From positions 1 through 27,208 of the forward strand of contig CAZCZU010000034.1 in the NCBI GenBank assembly GCA_964503475.1: a stretch of DNA of 27,208 nucleotides, written 5' to 3'. Each line of letters begins with the position of its first letter. Within the stretch, counting starts at the first letter, position 1. Source of the stretch: CAZCZU01 sp964503475 (GTDB lineage Bacteria > Pseudomonadota > Zetaproteobacteria > Mariprofundales > Mariprofundaceae). Shown piece by piece: positions 8,441 through 16,139 of the stretch. The notes below the pieces were generated by a model. That model saw nothing but the letters and a program-made list of their open reading frames with translations, was not told the DNA's origin and searched no databases. The translations under genes were made by a program, and so were the position numbers.

Positions 8441-9022
8441 ATGAATGGCAAAATCCTTTTCGGATCACTGTTGATGGGCAGCTGCCTGGCTCTTTCCATC
8501 AGCACCATCGCCTACAGCGACGACGATGACTGGGGCAAAGGCAAGGAGGGCAAGCGCTACAGCTACTATGAGCGCTCGCCCGATATTGCCCCGGTCACCA
8601 GCAAGGCCTATGCATCGGAATGTGGCAGCTGCCACTTCGCCTACCAGCCGGGCTGGCTGCCCGAGCGTTCCTGGCGCAAAATCATGAGCAACCTCGACGA
8701 TCATTTCGGTGAAAATGCCGAATTGCCGGGGGCCACGCGTGAAAAACTGACCAACTATCTGGTCGGCCGCTCCGCCGATGTCTTGCCCAGCCGCGTGTCA
8801 CCGCGCATTCTACGCTCGTTACGCAAGGATGAGACGCCACTGCGCATTTCCGAGCTGGCATTTATTCGCCATGAACATGACAAGTTTGCTACGCGTATGA
8901 TCGACAATAACCCCAAGGTCGCCTCGCGTGCCAGCTGTCAGGCATGTCACACCCAGGCCGCAGGCGGCTTTTTCAACGAAGGCGGGGTAAACATTCCCGG
9001 CTTTGGCCGATGGGAGGATTAA
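8441..9022 (+). CDS. Diheme cytochrome c (DHC family)
   Basis: A periplasmic electron carrier of the DHC type, known in other bacteria to be the redox partner of SHP. The 193-residue precursor has a hydrophobic signal segment (about 4-25), followed by an acidic DDDDW stretch. It has two CxxCH heme motifs, CGSCH (61-65) and CQACH (166-170), the second near the C-terminus and followed by AAGGFFNEGGVNIPGFGRW. WLPERSWRKIMSNL after the first heme is characteristic of the family. AAAGGAG lies 8-9 bases before the ATG. It is in the same operon as cytochrome b and SHP, reproducing the shp-dhc-cytb cluster. Confidence 0.9.
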   Translation: MNGKILFGSLLMGSCLALSISTIAYSDDDDWGKGKEGKRYSYYERSPDIAPVTSKAYASECGSCHFAYQPGWLPERSWRKIMSNLDDHFGENAELPGATREKLTNYLVGRSADVLPSRVSPRILRSLRKDETPLRISELAFIRHEHDKFATRMIDNNPKVASRASCQACHTQAAGGFFNEGGVNIPGFGRWED

Positions 9023-9029
9023 AGTAGGG

Positions 9030-9329
9030 ATGAAGCGATTCCCCCTGATAATATTGATGGTCGGATTTCTGGGCGGCGTACCTGCCGCCCAGGCCGACAA
9101 TGATCATGACCGGGCTCTGGGTCTGCGGCATAAGGGGGAGATTCTGCCGCTGACCACCATTATCCAGCGCACTTCACGTCGTTTTCCCGGCGAGGTACTG
9201 GAGGTTGAGCTGAAGAAAAAGGATGGCCGAAGAGTTTACGAAATCGAGATTCTCGGCGATGATCATGTTGTACGCGAAATCCTTGTCGATGCCGCGAACG
9301 GTAAAATTCTGTCGGTGGAGAAAGACTGA
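9030..9329 (+). CDS. Exported PepSY-domain protein
   Basis: A 99-residue protein with a signal peptide (MKRFPLIILMVGFLGG, then PAAQA) and one PepSY domain (about 27-95). The domain shows the pattern ...G-E-V-L-E-V-E-L...YEIEILG...V-D-A-x-N-G-K-I-L at the C-terminus. PepSY proteins occur beside two-component systems and redox membrane proteins and are thought to modulate peptidases or sensors in the periplasm. The start chosen is ATG 9030, with GGAGG at 9013-9017; a TTG at 9003 would overlap the previous gene. The stop TGA (9327-9329) directly abuts the TTG start of the response regulator, so the two are translationally linked. The role in this operon is inferred only from context. Confidence 0.85.
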   Translation: MKRFPLIILMVGFLGGVPAAQADNDHDRALGLRHKGEILPLTTIIQRTSRRFPGEVLEVELKKKDGRRVYEIEILGDDHVVREILVDAANGKILSVEKD

Positions 9330-10016
9330 TTGCGACTGCTGCTTGTAGAGGATGATCAAAAACTTTCGGATGAGCTGAGCGATCAGCTCAAAAAGCACGG
9401 CTTTGCCGTCGACTGTGTCTACGACGGCAACGAAGCCGCTTTCATGGGCGAGACCGAACCCTACGATATCCTGATCCTCGATCTGGGCCTGCCCGAAAAG
9501 CCGGGACTGGAAGTCCTGCAGTATTGGCGCGAACGCGGCATCGGTGCACCGGTGCTGATTCTGACCGCACGCGATACCTGGCACGAAAAAGTGGATGGCT
9601 TTCGTGCCGGTGCGGACGACTACCTGACCAAACCCTTCCACTTCGAGGAGTTGCTGGTTCGGCTGGAAGCCCTGATCCGGCGTAGCAAGGGTGGCGGCAA
9701 ATCCGAGCTGGAGGCCGGATGCCTTAAGCTCGACGATGCCACGCAATCGGTTTGCCGTACCGGGAGCGGCGACGACAAGACCATCGAACTGACTGGCATG
9801 GAATACCGCCTGCTGCGCTATTTCATGCTGCAGCCCGGTCATATTTTCAGTGAATCGCATCTGCTGGAGCACGTGTACAACTACGACTCCGAAAAAGAGA
9901 GCAACGTCATCGAGGTCTATATCAGTCGACTGCGCAAGAAGCTCGGCAAACAGTGCATCCGTACCCGGCGCGGTCAGGGCTATTACTTCGATCCGGAGGG
10001 TGCGTGCGCTCCCTGA
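9330..10016 (+). CDS. OmpR/PhoB-family response regulator (QseB/PmrA-like)
   Basis: A DNA-binding two-component regulator of 228 residues starting at TTG 9330, with GGAG nine bases upstream. The receiver domain (1-115) has E7-D8-D9, phospho-acceptor Asp51 in ILILDLGLP, Thr/Ala switch residues in LTARD, and Lys in DYLTKPFHFEELL. The C-terminal winged helix (about 130-225) has MEYRLLRYFML, SESHLLEHVYNYDSEKESN and the recognition-helix/wing sequence VIEVYISRLRKKL ending RGQGYYF. It is encoded at the end of the SHP/DHC/cytochrome b operon and before its kinase, whose start it overlaps. A tandem hexamer box upstream of the operon could be its target. Confidence 0.93.
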   Translation: MRLLLVEDDQKLSDELSDQLKKHGFAVDCVYDGNEAAFMGETEPYDILILDLGLPEKPGLEVLQYWRERGIGAPVLILTARDTWHEKVDGFRAGADDYLTKPFHFEELLVRLEALIRRSKGGGKSELEAGCLKLDDATQSVCRTGSGDDKTIELTGMEYRLLRYFMLQPGHIFSESHLLEHVYNYDSEKESNVIEVYISRLRKKLGKQCIRTRRGQGYYFDPEGACAP

Positions 10017-11326
10017 GCCACCGGCTGACGATCAGTCTTGCCCTAAGCCTTGGCCTCTTTTTCATCGTTTTATCCGCTGTTGTTACCATAGAAGTGCGTA
10101 CCCTGAGCGAGGAGACCATTGTCACCCGCCTGGAGCACGATACCGAAGAGATTCTCGTCGCCCTGAATATTGCCAATGATCAAATGACTATCGACTGGAG
10201 CCATATTCCCTCGATCTACAAGCGCCCTTTCTCCGGACACTACTTCCAGGTTCAGTCATCCGACCTGACGCTGCGTTCGCGATCGCTCTGGGATGAAACC
10301 ATCAAGATGGTACCGGCCGGATCGACCCGGGAGATGTCCGGCCCGATCGGTCAGCAACTGATTGTGCTTTCCCGCAGCTATATCATTCATGGCCTGCCGG
10401 CCACGATTCTGATCGCCGAAGACATCACCCCGATCGAAAGCACCTCATGGCAATTTCTCAAACGGCTGTTGCTCTTCTCCCTGGTGACACTGCTCCTGCT
10501 TCTGGCACTGCAGGTCTGGTCCATCCGCCGCGGCCTTGAGCCGGTCAAAAAGCTGCGCGATGAGCTCAGGCGCCTGGAAACCGGTGAAGCCGATTCCCTG
10601 AAGCAGCCCGTACCGAGTGAAATCCAGCCGCTGGTCGATGAGCTGAACCGGCTCATTGTCATCATGCGCCAGCGCCTGGGTCGCCTGCGCAATGCCATCG
10701 GCAACCTTGCCCATGCGCTGAAAACGCCGCTGACCGTTACCACCCAGATTCTTGAGCGTGAGCCCGAGGCCACCGACCGCGAACAGCTGCTGCAACAGAT
10801 CGAACTGATTCAGCAACGTATCCAGCATGAACTTGCCCTGGCGCGTACCGCTGGCCAGTCGCCGGGCGGGCTGTGGCGAGAGCCGCTTCGCGACCTGCAG
10901 GATTTGACGGCCACGATGCAGACCATCCATCACAAGGAGGTGGAGCTGCACTATCAGCTGCCAGAGAAGGCGATCATTACGGCTGATCGCGAGGATATGA
11001 TGGAGCTTACCGGCAACCTGCTCGATAACGCCTGCAAATGGGCCCAGAACGCGGTCATGCTGAGTATCCGCGAGACGCCGGAGTTCAGCCTCATGATCGA
11101 GGATGACGGCCCGGGCATGGCAGAGGAGCTGCGCGAAAGCGTATTGCAGCGCGGCGTGCGCGCCGATGAATCACGTGAAGGGCATGGCCTGGGACTGGCT
11201 ATCGTCAACGATATCGTCCAGGCCTATGAAGGAAGCCTGTCGCTGGAGCGCTCCCCCACCCTTGGCGGACTGCGCATCATCATTACCCTGCCGGCTATCG
11301 GGCCGGGCGTACGCAGCAAACGCTAA
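10004..11326 (+). CDS. Sensor histidine kinase (PhoQ/QseC-like)
   Basis: The partner kinase of the preceding regulator. The start GTG 10004, behind GGAGG (9995-9999), gives 440 residues and overlaps the regulator gene by 13 bases. There are two membrane helices (about 8-28 and 154-174) flanking a periplasmic sensor domain of about 125 residues that has no cysteine. A HAMP-like linker follows, then a HisKA helix with His237 in GNLAHALKTPLTV. The HATPase_c domain has N box NLLDNACKWAQ, G1 DDGPGMAEE and G2 GHGLGLAIVNDI. The NLAHALKTPL form of the H box is typical of PhoQ relatives. The signal is unknown; context suggests something tied to the cytochromes, such as redox state, NO or metal. Confidence 0.92.
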   Translation: MRSLSHRLTISLALSLGLFFIVLSAVVTIEVRTLSEETIVTRLEHDTEEILVALNIANDQMTIDWSHIPSIYKRPFSGHYFQVQSSDLTLRSRSLWDETIKMVPAGSTREMSGPIGQQLIVLSRSYIIHGLPATILIAEDITPIESTSWQFLKRLLLFSLVTLLLLLALQVWSIRRGLEPVKKLRDELRRLETGEADSLKQPVPSEIQPLVDELNRLIVIMRQRLGRLRNAIGNLAHALKTPLTVTTQILEREPEATDREQLLQQIELIQQRIQHELALARTAGQSPGGLWREPLRDLQDLTATMQTIHHKEVELHYQLPEKAIITADREDMMELTGNLLDNACKWAQNAVMLSIRETPEFSLMIEDDGPGMAEELRESVLQRGVRADESREGHGLGLAIVNDIVQAYEGSLSLERSPTLGGLRIIITLPAIGPGVRSKR

Positions 11327-11332
11327 GGGTTC

Positions 11333-12211
11333 TCAGCCAAACTCGGGTAGCAACCCGGCTTCAAAGACAGGCCCGTCGACACAGACCCGGCGATAATGCT
11401 CCCCGTCCGGCTCTTCGGTTTTAACCACACAGCCGGCACAGCCGCCGATACCGCAGGCCATATGCTCTTCAAGGCTCAGATAGGTTGGCAAGCCCAACTC
11501 ACGTCCAAGCCTTGCCACCGCATGCAACATTGGGTGCGGACCACAGGAGAGCAGTACGCAGCGCGCCCGCTCCGCATCACTCAATGCCCGCAGATATTCG
11601 CCGGCCAGCGTCGGCACATGCCCTTCATAGCAGCCGTACAGGCCGGCATTGGAGGCGAGCCTTGAGGCGATGCCCCGCTCTTCCAGCGAAGCGATCCCGA
11701 GAATGGCATTGCCGCTGACACCCGGCAGAATGGCCGTCGAAGGTTTCAGTGCAAAGGGAAACTCCACCTCGGAGCCGGCAAACAGGACCGTCGGAGCCAG
11801 GCCGCGCAACCTCTCAGCCACAAAGATCATCGGCGGGATACCGACACCGCCCCCGATCAGTACATAGCGTTTCGAGGTATCGGAGAGATCGAACGGGCGC
11901 CCGATCGGCCCCAGCAAAGGCAGTCGGTCGCCCTTCTTGCGCTCGGCCAGCAACTGCGTGCCGGCACCGATCGACTTGTAAAGCAGATCGATGGTGCCGG
12001 TTTGTGGATCGGCATTCATGATCGAGATCGGACGCCGGAGCGGCCGTTCATCGGAAACCCGCAGATGCACAAACTGGCCCGGCTGTGCCGCCGCCGCCGT
12101 TTTCGGCGCCTTCAGGCGCATCAGGTACTGCTCACCCGGATGTGAGGCGTGGGCAAGCACCTCGGCCTGCTCCTCGAAAATGGTATTACGATACGGGCTC
12201 ATATCAGCCAT
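11333..12211 (-). CDS. pyrK: Dihydroorotate dehydrogenase electron transfer subunit PyrK
   Basis: An FAD and 2Fe-2S protein that moves electrons from dihydroorotate dehydrogenase (PyrD) to NAD. Over 292 residues it shows a ferredoxin-reductase-type FAD barrel with RRPISI (the RxxS FAD motif), an NAD-binding part with YVLIGGGVGIPP, and a C-terminal cluster signature with Cys253, Cys258, Cys261 and Cys277 (CGIGGCAGC...RVCVDGP). All four cluster ligands are present. The first eight bases overlap the end of pyrC. No pyrD lies in this window. It is the last gene of the pyr operon, and its stop is six bases from the stop of the convergent kinase gene, with no clear terminator between them. Confidence 0.93.
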   Translation of the reverse strand: MADMSPYRNTIFEEQAEVLAHASHPGEQYLMRLKAPKTAAAAQPGQFVHLRVSDERPLRRPISIMNADPQTGTIDLLYKSIGAGTQLLAERKKGDRLPLLGPIGRPFDLSDTSKRYVLIGGGVGIPPMIFVAERLRGLAPTVLFAGSEVEFPFALKPSTAILPGVSGNAILGIASLEERGIASRLASNAGLYGCYEGHVPTLAGEYLRALSDAERARCVLLSCGPHPMLHAVARLGRELGLPTYLSLEEHMACGIGGCAGCVVKTEEPDGEHYRRVCVDGPVFEAGLLPEFG

Positions 12212-13481
12212 GGATCACTCCGTCGGCATAAACGATGCGCCCGCCCTTGATGGTATGGCTTACGCGGCCGGTCATTTCACAACCGTGCCAGGGGGTGTTC
12301 TTCGATTTCGACTGCAGCTTGCTGCGATCCAGTGTCCATGCTTCATCGGCATCGAAGATGCAGATATCGGCGGCCGCTCCTTCGGAGAGAGTACCGCAGG
12401 GGAGATTCAGCAGTCGGGCCGGGTTGATGGTCATCTTGGCGATCATATCCGAAAGCTCCAGCGCGCCTTCGCGCACCAGCTGCAGCGACAGCGGCAGCAT
12501 CGTCTCAAGCCCGACAATGCCGAACGCGGCACAGGAGAGGCCGCAACGCTTGTCATCTTCATGATGCGGGGCATGGTCGGTAGCGATCACTTCGATGCTG
12601 CCGTCCCGCAGCCCCTCGATCACCGCCAGGCGATCCTCTTCGGTGCGCAGCGGCGGACTCATCTTGGCATCGGCATTGTAGTTCAGCAGTGCCTCTTCGG
12701 TCAGGGCAAAGTGGTGCGGCGCCGCCTCGGCCGTCACCTTCAGCCCTTCGGCCCTGGCCTTGCGCACCTGATCCACCGCCCCTTTGGTGGAGATATGGGC
12801 CACGTGGTAACGGGCATCAGCCATGCGGGTGAGCATGATGTCGCGGGCAATCATCGAATCCTCGCCGGCAGCCGGCATGCCGGAGACACCGAGCTGGGTG
12901 GCGATCCAGCCCTCGTTCATGCAACCACCGCCGGTCAGCTCCTTCTCCTCCGGATGCTGAATAACCAGAAAACCGAAACTTGCGGCATACTCGAGCGCCT
13001 TGCGCATCACACCGGCATGCCAGATCGGCATGCCGTCATCGGAAAAGGCGACGGCACCGGCGCGCGTCAACTCACGCATCTCGGAAAGCTCTTTACCCTC
13101 CAGGTTGCGGCTCACCGCCCCGATCGGATGCACGTTGCACAGTCCCACCTGATTGGCACGCTCGATCACCTGGCGCAATACACCGGCATGATCGAGGCGC
13201 GGCGTGGTATTCGGCATGCAGCACATGCTGGTCACACCGCCGGCCACGGCTGCGCGGGAGCCGGATTCGATATCCTCTTTCCACTCCTGACCCGGCTCGC
13301 GCAGATGCACGTGCATATCCACCAGGCCCGGACAGACAATCTTGCCGCTGGCATCGATCACCGCATCGGCCGTGCCACTCTGTTCGGCTATACATCCATC
13401 GGCGATGAAGAGATCGCGCACCTCATCCGTACCGTTGGCCGGATCGATGACGCGGCCACCCTTGATCAACAGCGTCGTCAT
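12204..13481 (-). CDS. pyrC: Dihydroorotase PyrC
   Basis: A zinc amidohydrolase that cyclises N-carbamoyl-aspartate to dihydroorotate, the third step of UMP synthesis. The start ATG 13481 gives 425 residues (MTTLLIKGGRVIDP) and forms the ATGA overlap with the pyrB stop; seven extra upstream codons are arginine-rich and not family-like. Metal and substrate motifs are present: DMHVHLREPG (His57, His59, Arg61), and the catalytic Asp in ATDHAPHH toward the C-terminal half. The GMPNT-like segment reads CCMPNTTPRLD. Length and motifs place it in the long class I type, probably catalytic and not the inactive PyrX form, because all metal ligands I can check are there. Confidence 0.95.
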   Translation of the reverse strand: MTTLLIKGGRVIDPANGTDEVRDLFIADGCIAEQSGTADAVIDASGKIVCPGLVDMHVHLREPGQEWKEDIESGSRAAVAGGVTSMCCMPNTTPRLDHAGVLRQVIERANQVGLCNVHPIGAVSRNLEGKELSEMRELTRAGAVAFSDDGMPIWHAGVMRKALEYAASFGFLVIQHPEEKELTGGGCMNEGWIATQLGVSGMPAAGEDSMIARDIMLTRMADARYHVAHISTKGAVDQVRKARAEGLKVTAEAAPHHFALTEEALLNYNADAKMSPPLRTEEDRLAVIEGLRDGSIEVIATDHAPHHEDDKRCGLSCAAFGIVGLETMLPLSLQLVREGALELSDMIAKMTINPARLLNLPCGTLSEGAAADICIFDADEAWTLDRSKLQSKSKNTPWHGCEMTGRVSHTIKGGRIVYADGVIHG

Positions 13482-14410
13482 TCCTCTTCTCCTCCACCGC
13501 ACATGGCTGCCAGTACCGCCATTCGGACAGCCACACCGTGCTCGACCTGATCGAGAATGCGGCTCTTTGCTCCGTCAGCCACATCGGTGGCAATCTCGAC
13601 GCCGCGGTTCATCGGCCCCGGATGCATCACCAGGCACTCATCACCGGCCGCCTGCAGGCGTCGCATGTTCAGGCCGTAGGCCTCGTGGTATTCACGAATC
13701 GACGGGAAGCAGCAGTTGGAAGTGAGTCGCTCGGTCTGCACCCGCAGCATATAGATCACATCCGAGCCGGGGATAGCGGCATCAAAATCGTGGTAAACCT
13801 CGCAGCCATAGCGTTCGACCTGGGCCGGCAGCAGGGTCTTCGGCGCCACCAGACGCACGCTGTAGCCCATCTTCTCTGCTGCCAGCAGGTGCGAGCGCGC
13901 CACGCGCGAATGGGCGATATCGCCGACGATGGTGATCGTCTTTCCGGCAGGCTCCACCCCGGCCTGCTTCAGCGTCAGCAGGTCGGTCAGCAGCTGGGTC
14001 GGATGCTCGTGCGCGCCATCACCAGCGTTGACGATGGCCGTATTTTCCAGGTGATCGGCCAGAAGCTGGCAGGTACCGGCCAGCGAGTGTCGGATGACCA
14101 GCACATGCGGCTGCATGGCGGCCAGGGTCCGGGCCGTATCGAGCAGTGACTCGCCCTTCTTGGTGGCACTGGTTGAGGCGGAGATATTGATCACATCGGC
14201 CGAAAGACGCTTGCCCGCAATCTCGAAACTGGTACGGGTACGGGTCGAGTTCTCAAAGAAGAGGTTGATGATCGTCTTGCCGCGCAGGGTCGGTGCCTTC
14301 TTGATCGGCCGGCGTGAGATATCGATGAACGATTCACCCAGGGCCAGCAGATAATCGATCTGCTCGCGTGTAAGCTCGCTAATTCCAAACAGATGTTTCA
14401 TCGTCTTCAC
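13478..14410 (-). CDS. pyrB: Aspartate carbamoyltransferase catalytic subunit PyrB
   Basis: Joins carbamoyl phosphate and aspartate in the second step of pyrimidine synthesis. The 310-residue protein has the carbamoyl-phosphate loop FFENSTRTRTSFE (STRTRT at 55-60), the RH motif (VIRHSLAG), EHPTQLLTDLLT, and MHPGPMNRGVEI for aspartate. The start shown is GTG 14410, which overlaps the pyrR stop as GTGA; an ATG three codons later (14401) is an alternative. The C-terminus overlaps the pyrC start. There is no pyrI regulatory subunit nearby, consistent with class A/B enzymes that pair with dihydroorotase. Confidence 0.96.
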   Translation of the reverse strand: MKTMKHLFGISELTREQIDYLLALGESFIDISRRPIKKAPTLRGKTIINLFFENSTRTRTSFEIAGKRLSADVINISASTSATKKGESLLDTARTLAAMQPHVLVIRHSLAGTCQLLADHLENTAIVNAGDGAHEHPTQLLTDLLTLKQAGVEPAGKTITIVGDIAHSRVARSHLLAAEKMGYSVRLVAPKTLLPAQVERYGCEVYHDFDAAIPGSDVIYMLRVQTERLTSNCCFPSIREYHEAYGLNMRRLQAAGDECLVMHPGPMNRGVEIATDVADGAKSRILDQVEHGVAVRMAVLAAMCGGGEEE

Positions 14411-14919
14411 CGTGACACCCGCCTCTCCTCGACATGCCAGCCATCCGGCTCCATCACCAGCTTCACCGATACATCGGCTGCCGCCTCGTGCACCAGGCCG
14501 GCCACATCGGCTGCGACCGGCAGTTCGCGCCCACCGCGATCGACCAGTACGGCCAGGCCGACACTAGCCGGACGCCCGTAATCGAAAATCTCGCCAAGGG
14601 CAGCCCGGATCGTGCGACCAGTATAGAGCACGTCGTCGACCAGCCACAGCGGCGTATCGTTGAGATCGAACGGCAGATGGCTGGGGCGCACCTCGGGGTT
14701 GGGACCGATGGTATCCAGGTCATCGCGGTAGAAGCTGATATCGAGATCGCCGCGCTCCACCCGGCAACCGCTGGCCTCCAGACGCTGCTGCAGGGCATCG
14801 GCCACCTTGGCCCCGCCCCGCTGGATACCGATCAGGTAGACCGTACCATCGCTGCACATGACCTCGGCCATCCGGTCCAGCGCCTGCTGCACGGCGGCAT
14901 TATCAAACAGTTCACGCAT
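14407..14919 (-). CDS. pyrR: PyrR: pyr regulator / uracil phosphoribosyltransferase homolog
   Basis: A PRTase-fold protein of 170 residues. It carries the PRPP-binding signature LWLVDDVLYTGRTIRAAL (91-108), the IGIQRGGAKVAD loop near residue 30, and the family's SFYRDDLDTIGPNP segment. In Bacillus it binds leader RNA and also makes UMP from uracil. In many Gram-negatives it keeps the fold and gene position next to pyrB, but RNA control is uncertain. No attenuator-like hairpin pair is visible before this gene, since it overlaps ruvX by eight bases, so any regulation would need another mechanism or a site further upstream. Confidence 0.93.
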   Translation of the reverse strand: MRELFDNAAVQQALDRMAEVMCSDGTVYLIGIQRGGAKVADALQQRLEASGCRVERGDLDISFYRDDLDTIGPNPEVRPSHLPFDLNDTPLWLVDDVLYTGRTIRAALGEIFDYGRPASVGLAVLVDRGGRELPVAADVAGLVHEAAADVSVKLVMEPDGWHVEERRVSR

Positions 14920-15403
14920 GCTTCAACTCCGGATGGGCGGCGATGAAATCCTCGAGAATGACGGCCGCGGCCGTCTGGTCGAGCCTTTCGCGCACCTTCT
15001 TTTCGTTCAGCCCCTGGGCATAAAGGCGCTCTTTCGCCGTCCAGGTCGAGAGGCGCTCATCCCAGAAGCGCTGCGGGAGCGTCACCACTTCGGCCAACTG
15101 TGCTGCCGCGGCACGACAGTCGGCTGCCTGCGGCCCCTCGCTGCCATCCATGTTGCGGGCAAGGCCGACAACAATGCCGCGAATGCCATACTCCCGGACC
15201 AGTTTGGCCACCTGCTTCGGCCAGCCCCGATCGTTGCGATGCAGGCAGGTAATGCCCCGGCAGCCAATCCCGAGCCGGTCGGAAACGGCCACGCCGATGC
15301 GTTTGCCGCCAATGTCGAGTGCCAGTAATGGGAGGGAAAAGGTATCTTGCGCCGCGCCCGTCAGGGGCTGCTGATCAGAAGTTGAGCAGGATTCGGCTGT
15401 CAT
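14912..15403 (-). CDS. ruvX: RuvX/YqgF-family RNase H-fold nuclease
   Basis: A Holliday-junction resolvase-like nuclease, also linked to 16S rRNA pre-processing in E. coli. The core begins LLALDIGGKRIGVAVSD, with the catalytic Asp in the first strand, then IVVGLARNMDGSEG and DERLSTWTAKE, and ends with the Asp of LDQTAAAVILEDF. The start ATG 15403 gives 163 residues; a TTG at 15412 is also possible. Either way the N-terminus is about 25 residues longer than usual and overlaps the end of the upstream reductase gene by about 29 bases. There is no ATG, GTG or TTG closer to the core. The ruvX-pyrR-pyrB-pyrC order is common in gamma- and betaproteobacteria. Confidence 0.92.
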   Translation of the reverse strand: MTAESCSTSDQQPLTGAAQDTFSLPLLALDIGGKRIGVAVSDRLGIGCRGITCLHRNDRGWPKQVAKLVREYGIRGIVVGLARNMDGSEGPQAADCRAAAAQLAEVVTLPQRFWDERLSTWTAKERLYAQGLNEKKVRERLDQTAAAVILEDFIAAHPELKHA

Positions 15404-16070
15404 CAAAGCCAAGATTCTGCAGCGTTTCCGTGCAGGCGTCCACCATCGCGCTCATACCGGCCAGACAGGCCACGGCATTGCTGCCGTCCGGCGCATCATT
15501 GGCCAGAGCCTGTTGCACATAGCCGATCGCCCCGCTCCAGCCCTCATGCCCTGTCTCCAGCGAGACCGAAACATCGATATGGTGCTGGGAGAGCGACTCC
15601 ATCTCATCGGTCAGCAGACGGTGCGCTGCGGTCAGGAAACCGGCGTAAATGGCAACGTGGCCATACTCTTCACGATGTTGCAGGATGCTGCGCCAGACAC
15701 TGCGAAGCGGTGCGATTCCGGTACCGACACCAATCAGGTAGACGTTCTGGCCCTTGAATGGCGTCAGGTCGAAGCCCTTGCCCATCGGACCTTCAACCTC
15801 GACTTCGGCTCCGACCGACTGTTCGGAGAGATAATCGGCCATCGGCGAACCGCGCTTCACCAGAAATTCATAGGCGGCGGTATCATACGGCGACGAGGCA
15901 ATGGCAAAATAGGCCGGAGCCGGCTGCTTCACGCCCGGGATGCCGAGGCGCACGAACTGGCCGGTGGTAAAGGGGCTCAGCTCCTCGTTCGGCATCGGCT
16001 CCAGGGCCAGCCGGACCACGCCGTGGTTACAGGCCGGATCGGTAAGCTGCCTGTTCTCTTTCAGGCGCAT
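15375..16070 (-). CDS. FAD/NAD(P)-binding oxidoreductase (ferredoxin reductase-like)
   Basis: A soluble flavoprotein of 231 residues from ATG 16070 (MRLKENRQL). The FAD barrel (about 10-100) has GQFVRLGIPG and PAYFAIASSP, a variant of the RxYS motif. The NAD(P)-binding domain has YLIGVGTGIAPLRSVW and a C-terminal LLNF end. Unlike PyrK it lacks the C-terminal 2Fe-2S cysteines. It resembles the single-subunit reductases related to hydrogenase/sulfide-dehydrogenase gamma subunits and NAD(P)H-flavin reductases; I cannot say which. The frame is open 26 codons further upstream, but that crosses the divergent promoter region. It is the first gene of the pyr operon and overlaps ruvX. Confidence 0.82.
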   Translation of the reverse strand: MRLKENRQLTDPACNHGVVRLALEPMPNEELSPFTTGQFVRLGIPGVKQPAPAYFAIASSPYDTAAYEFLVKRGSPMADYLSEQSVGAEVEVEGPMGKGFDLTPFKGQNVYLIGVGTGIAPLRSVWRSILQHREEYGHVAIYAGFLTAAHRLLTDEMESLSQHHIDVSVSLETGHEGWSGAIGYVQQALANDAPDGSNAVACLAGMSAMVDACTETLQNLGFDDSRILLNF

Positions 16071-16139
16071 GCGGTATAAGGAAGAATGCTGCAATTGGAT
16101 AAACCCCTCTTGAAGGCGTATTGCAGCGAAGGATGTATC
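16071..16139. promoter_or_regulatory. Divergent promoter region with 8-bp inverted repeat
   Basis: This 69-bp gap separates the reductase/pyr operon start from prmA. It holds a perfect 8-bp inverted repeat, GCTGCAAT (16088-16095) and ATTGCAGC (16120-16127), with a 24-base spacer, placed symmetrically enough to act on both promoters. Promoter hexamers are weak (plus strand TTGGAT at 16096 and TATTGC at 16120). The prmA ribosome binding site AAGGA is at 16129-16133. Confidence 0.4.
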
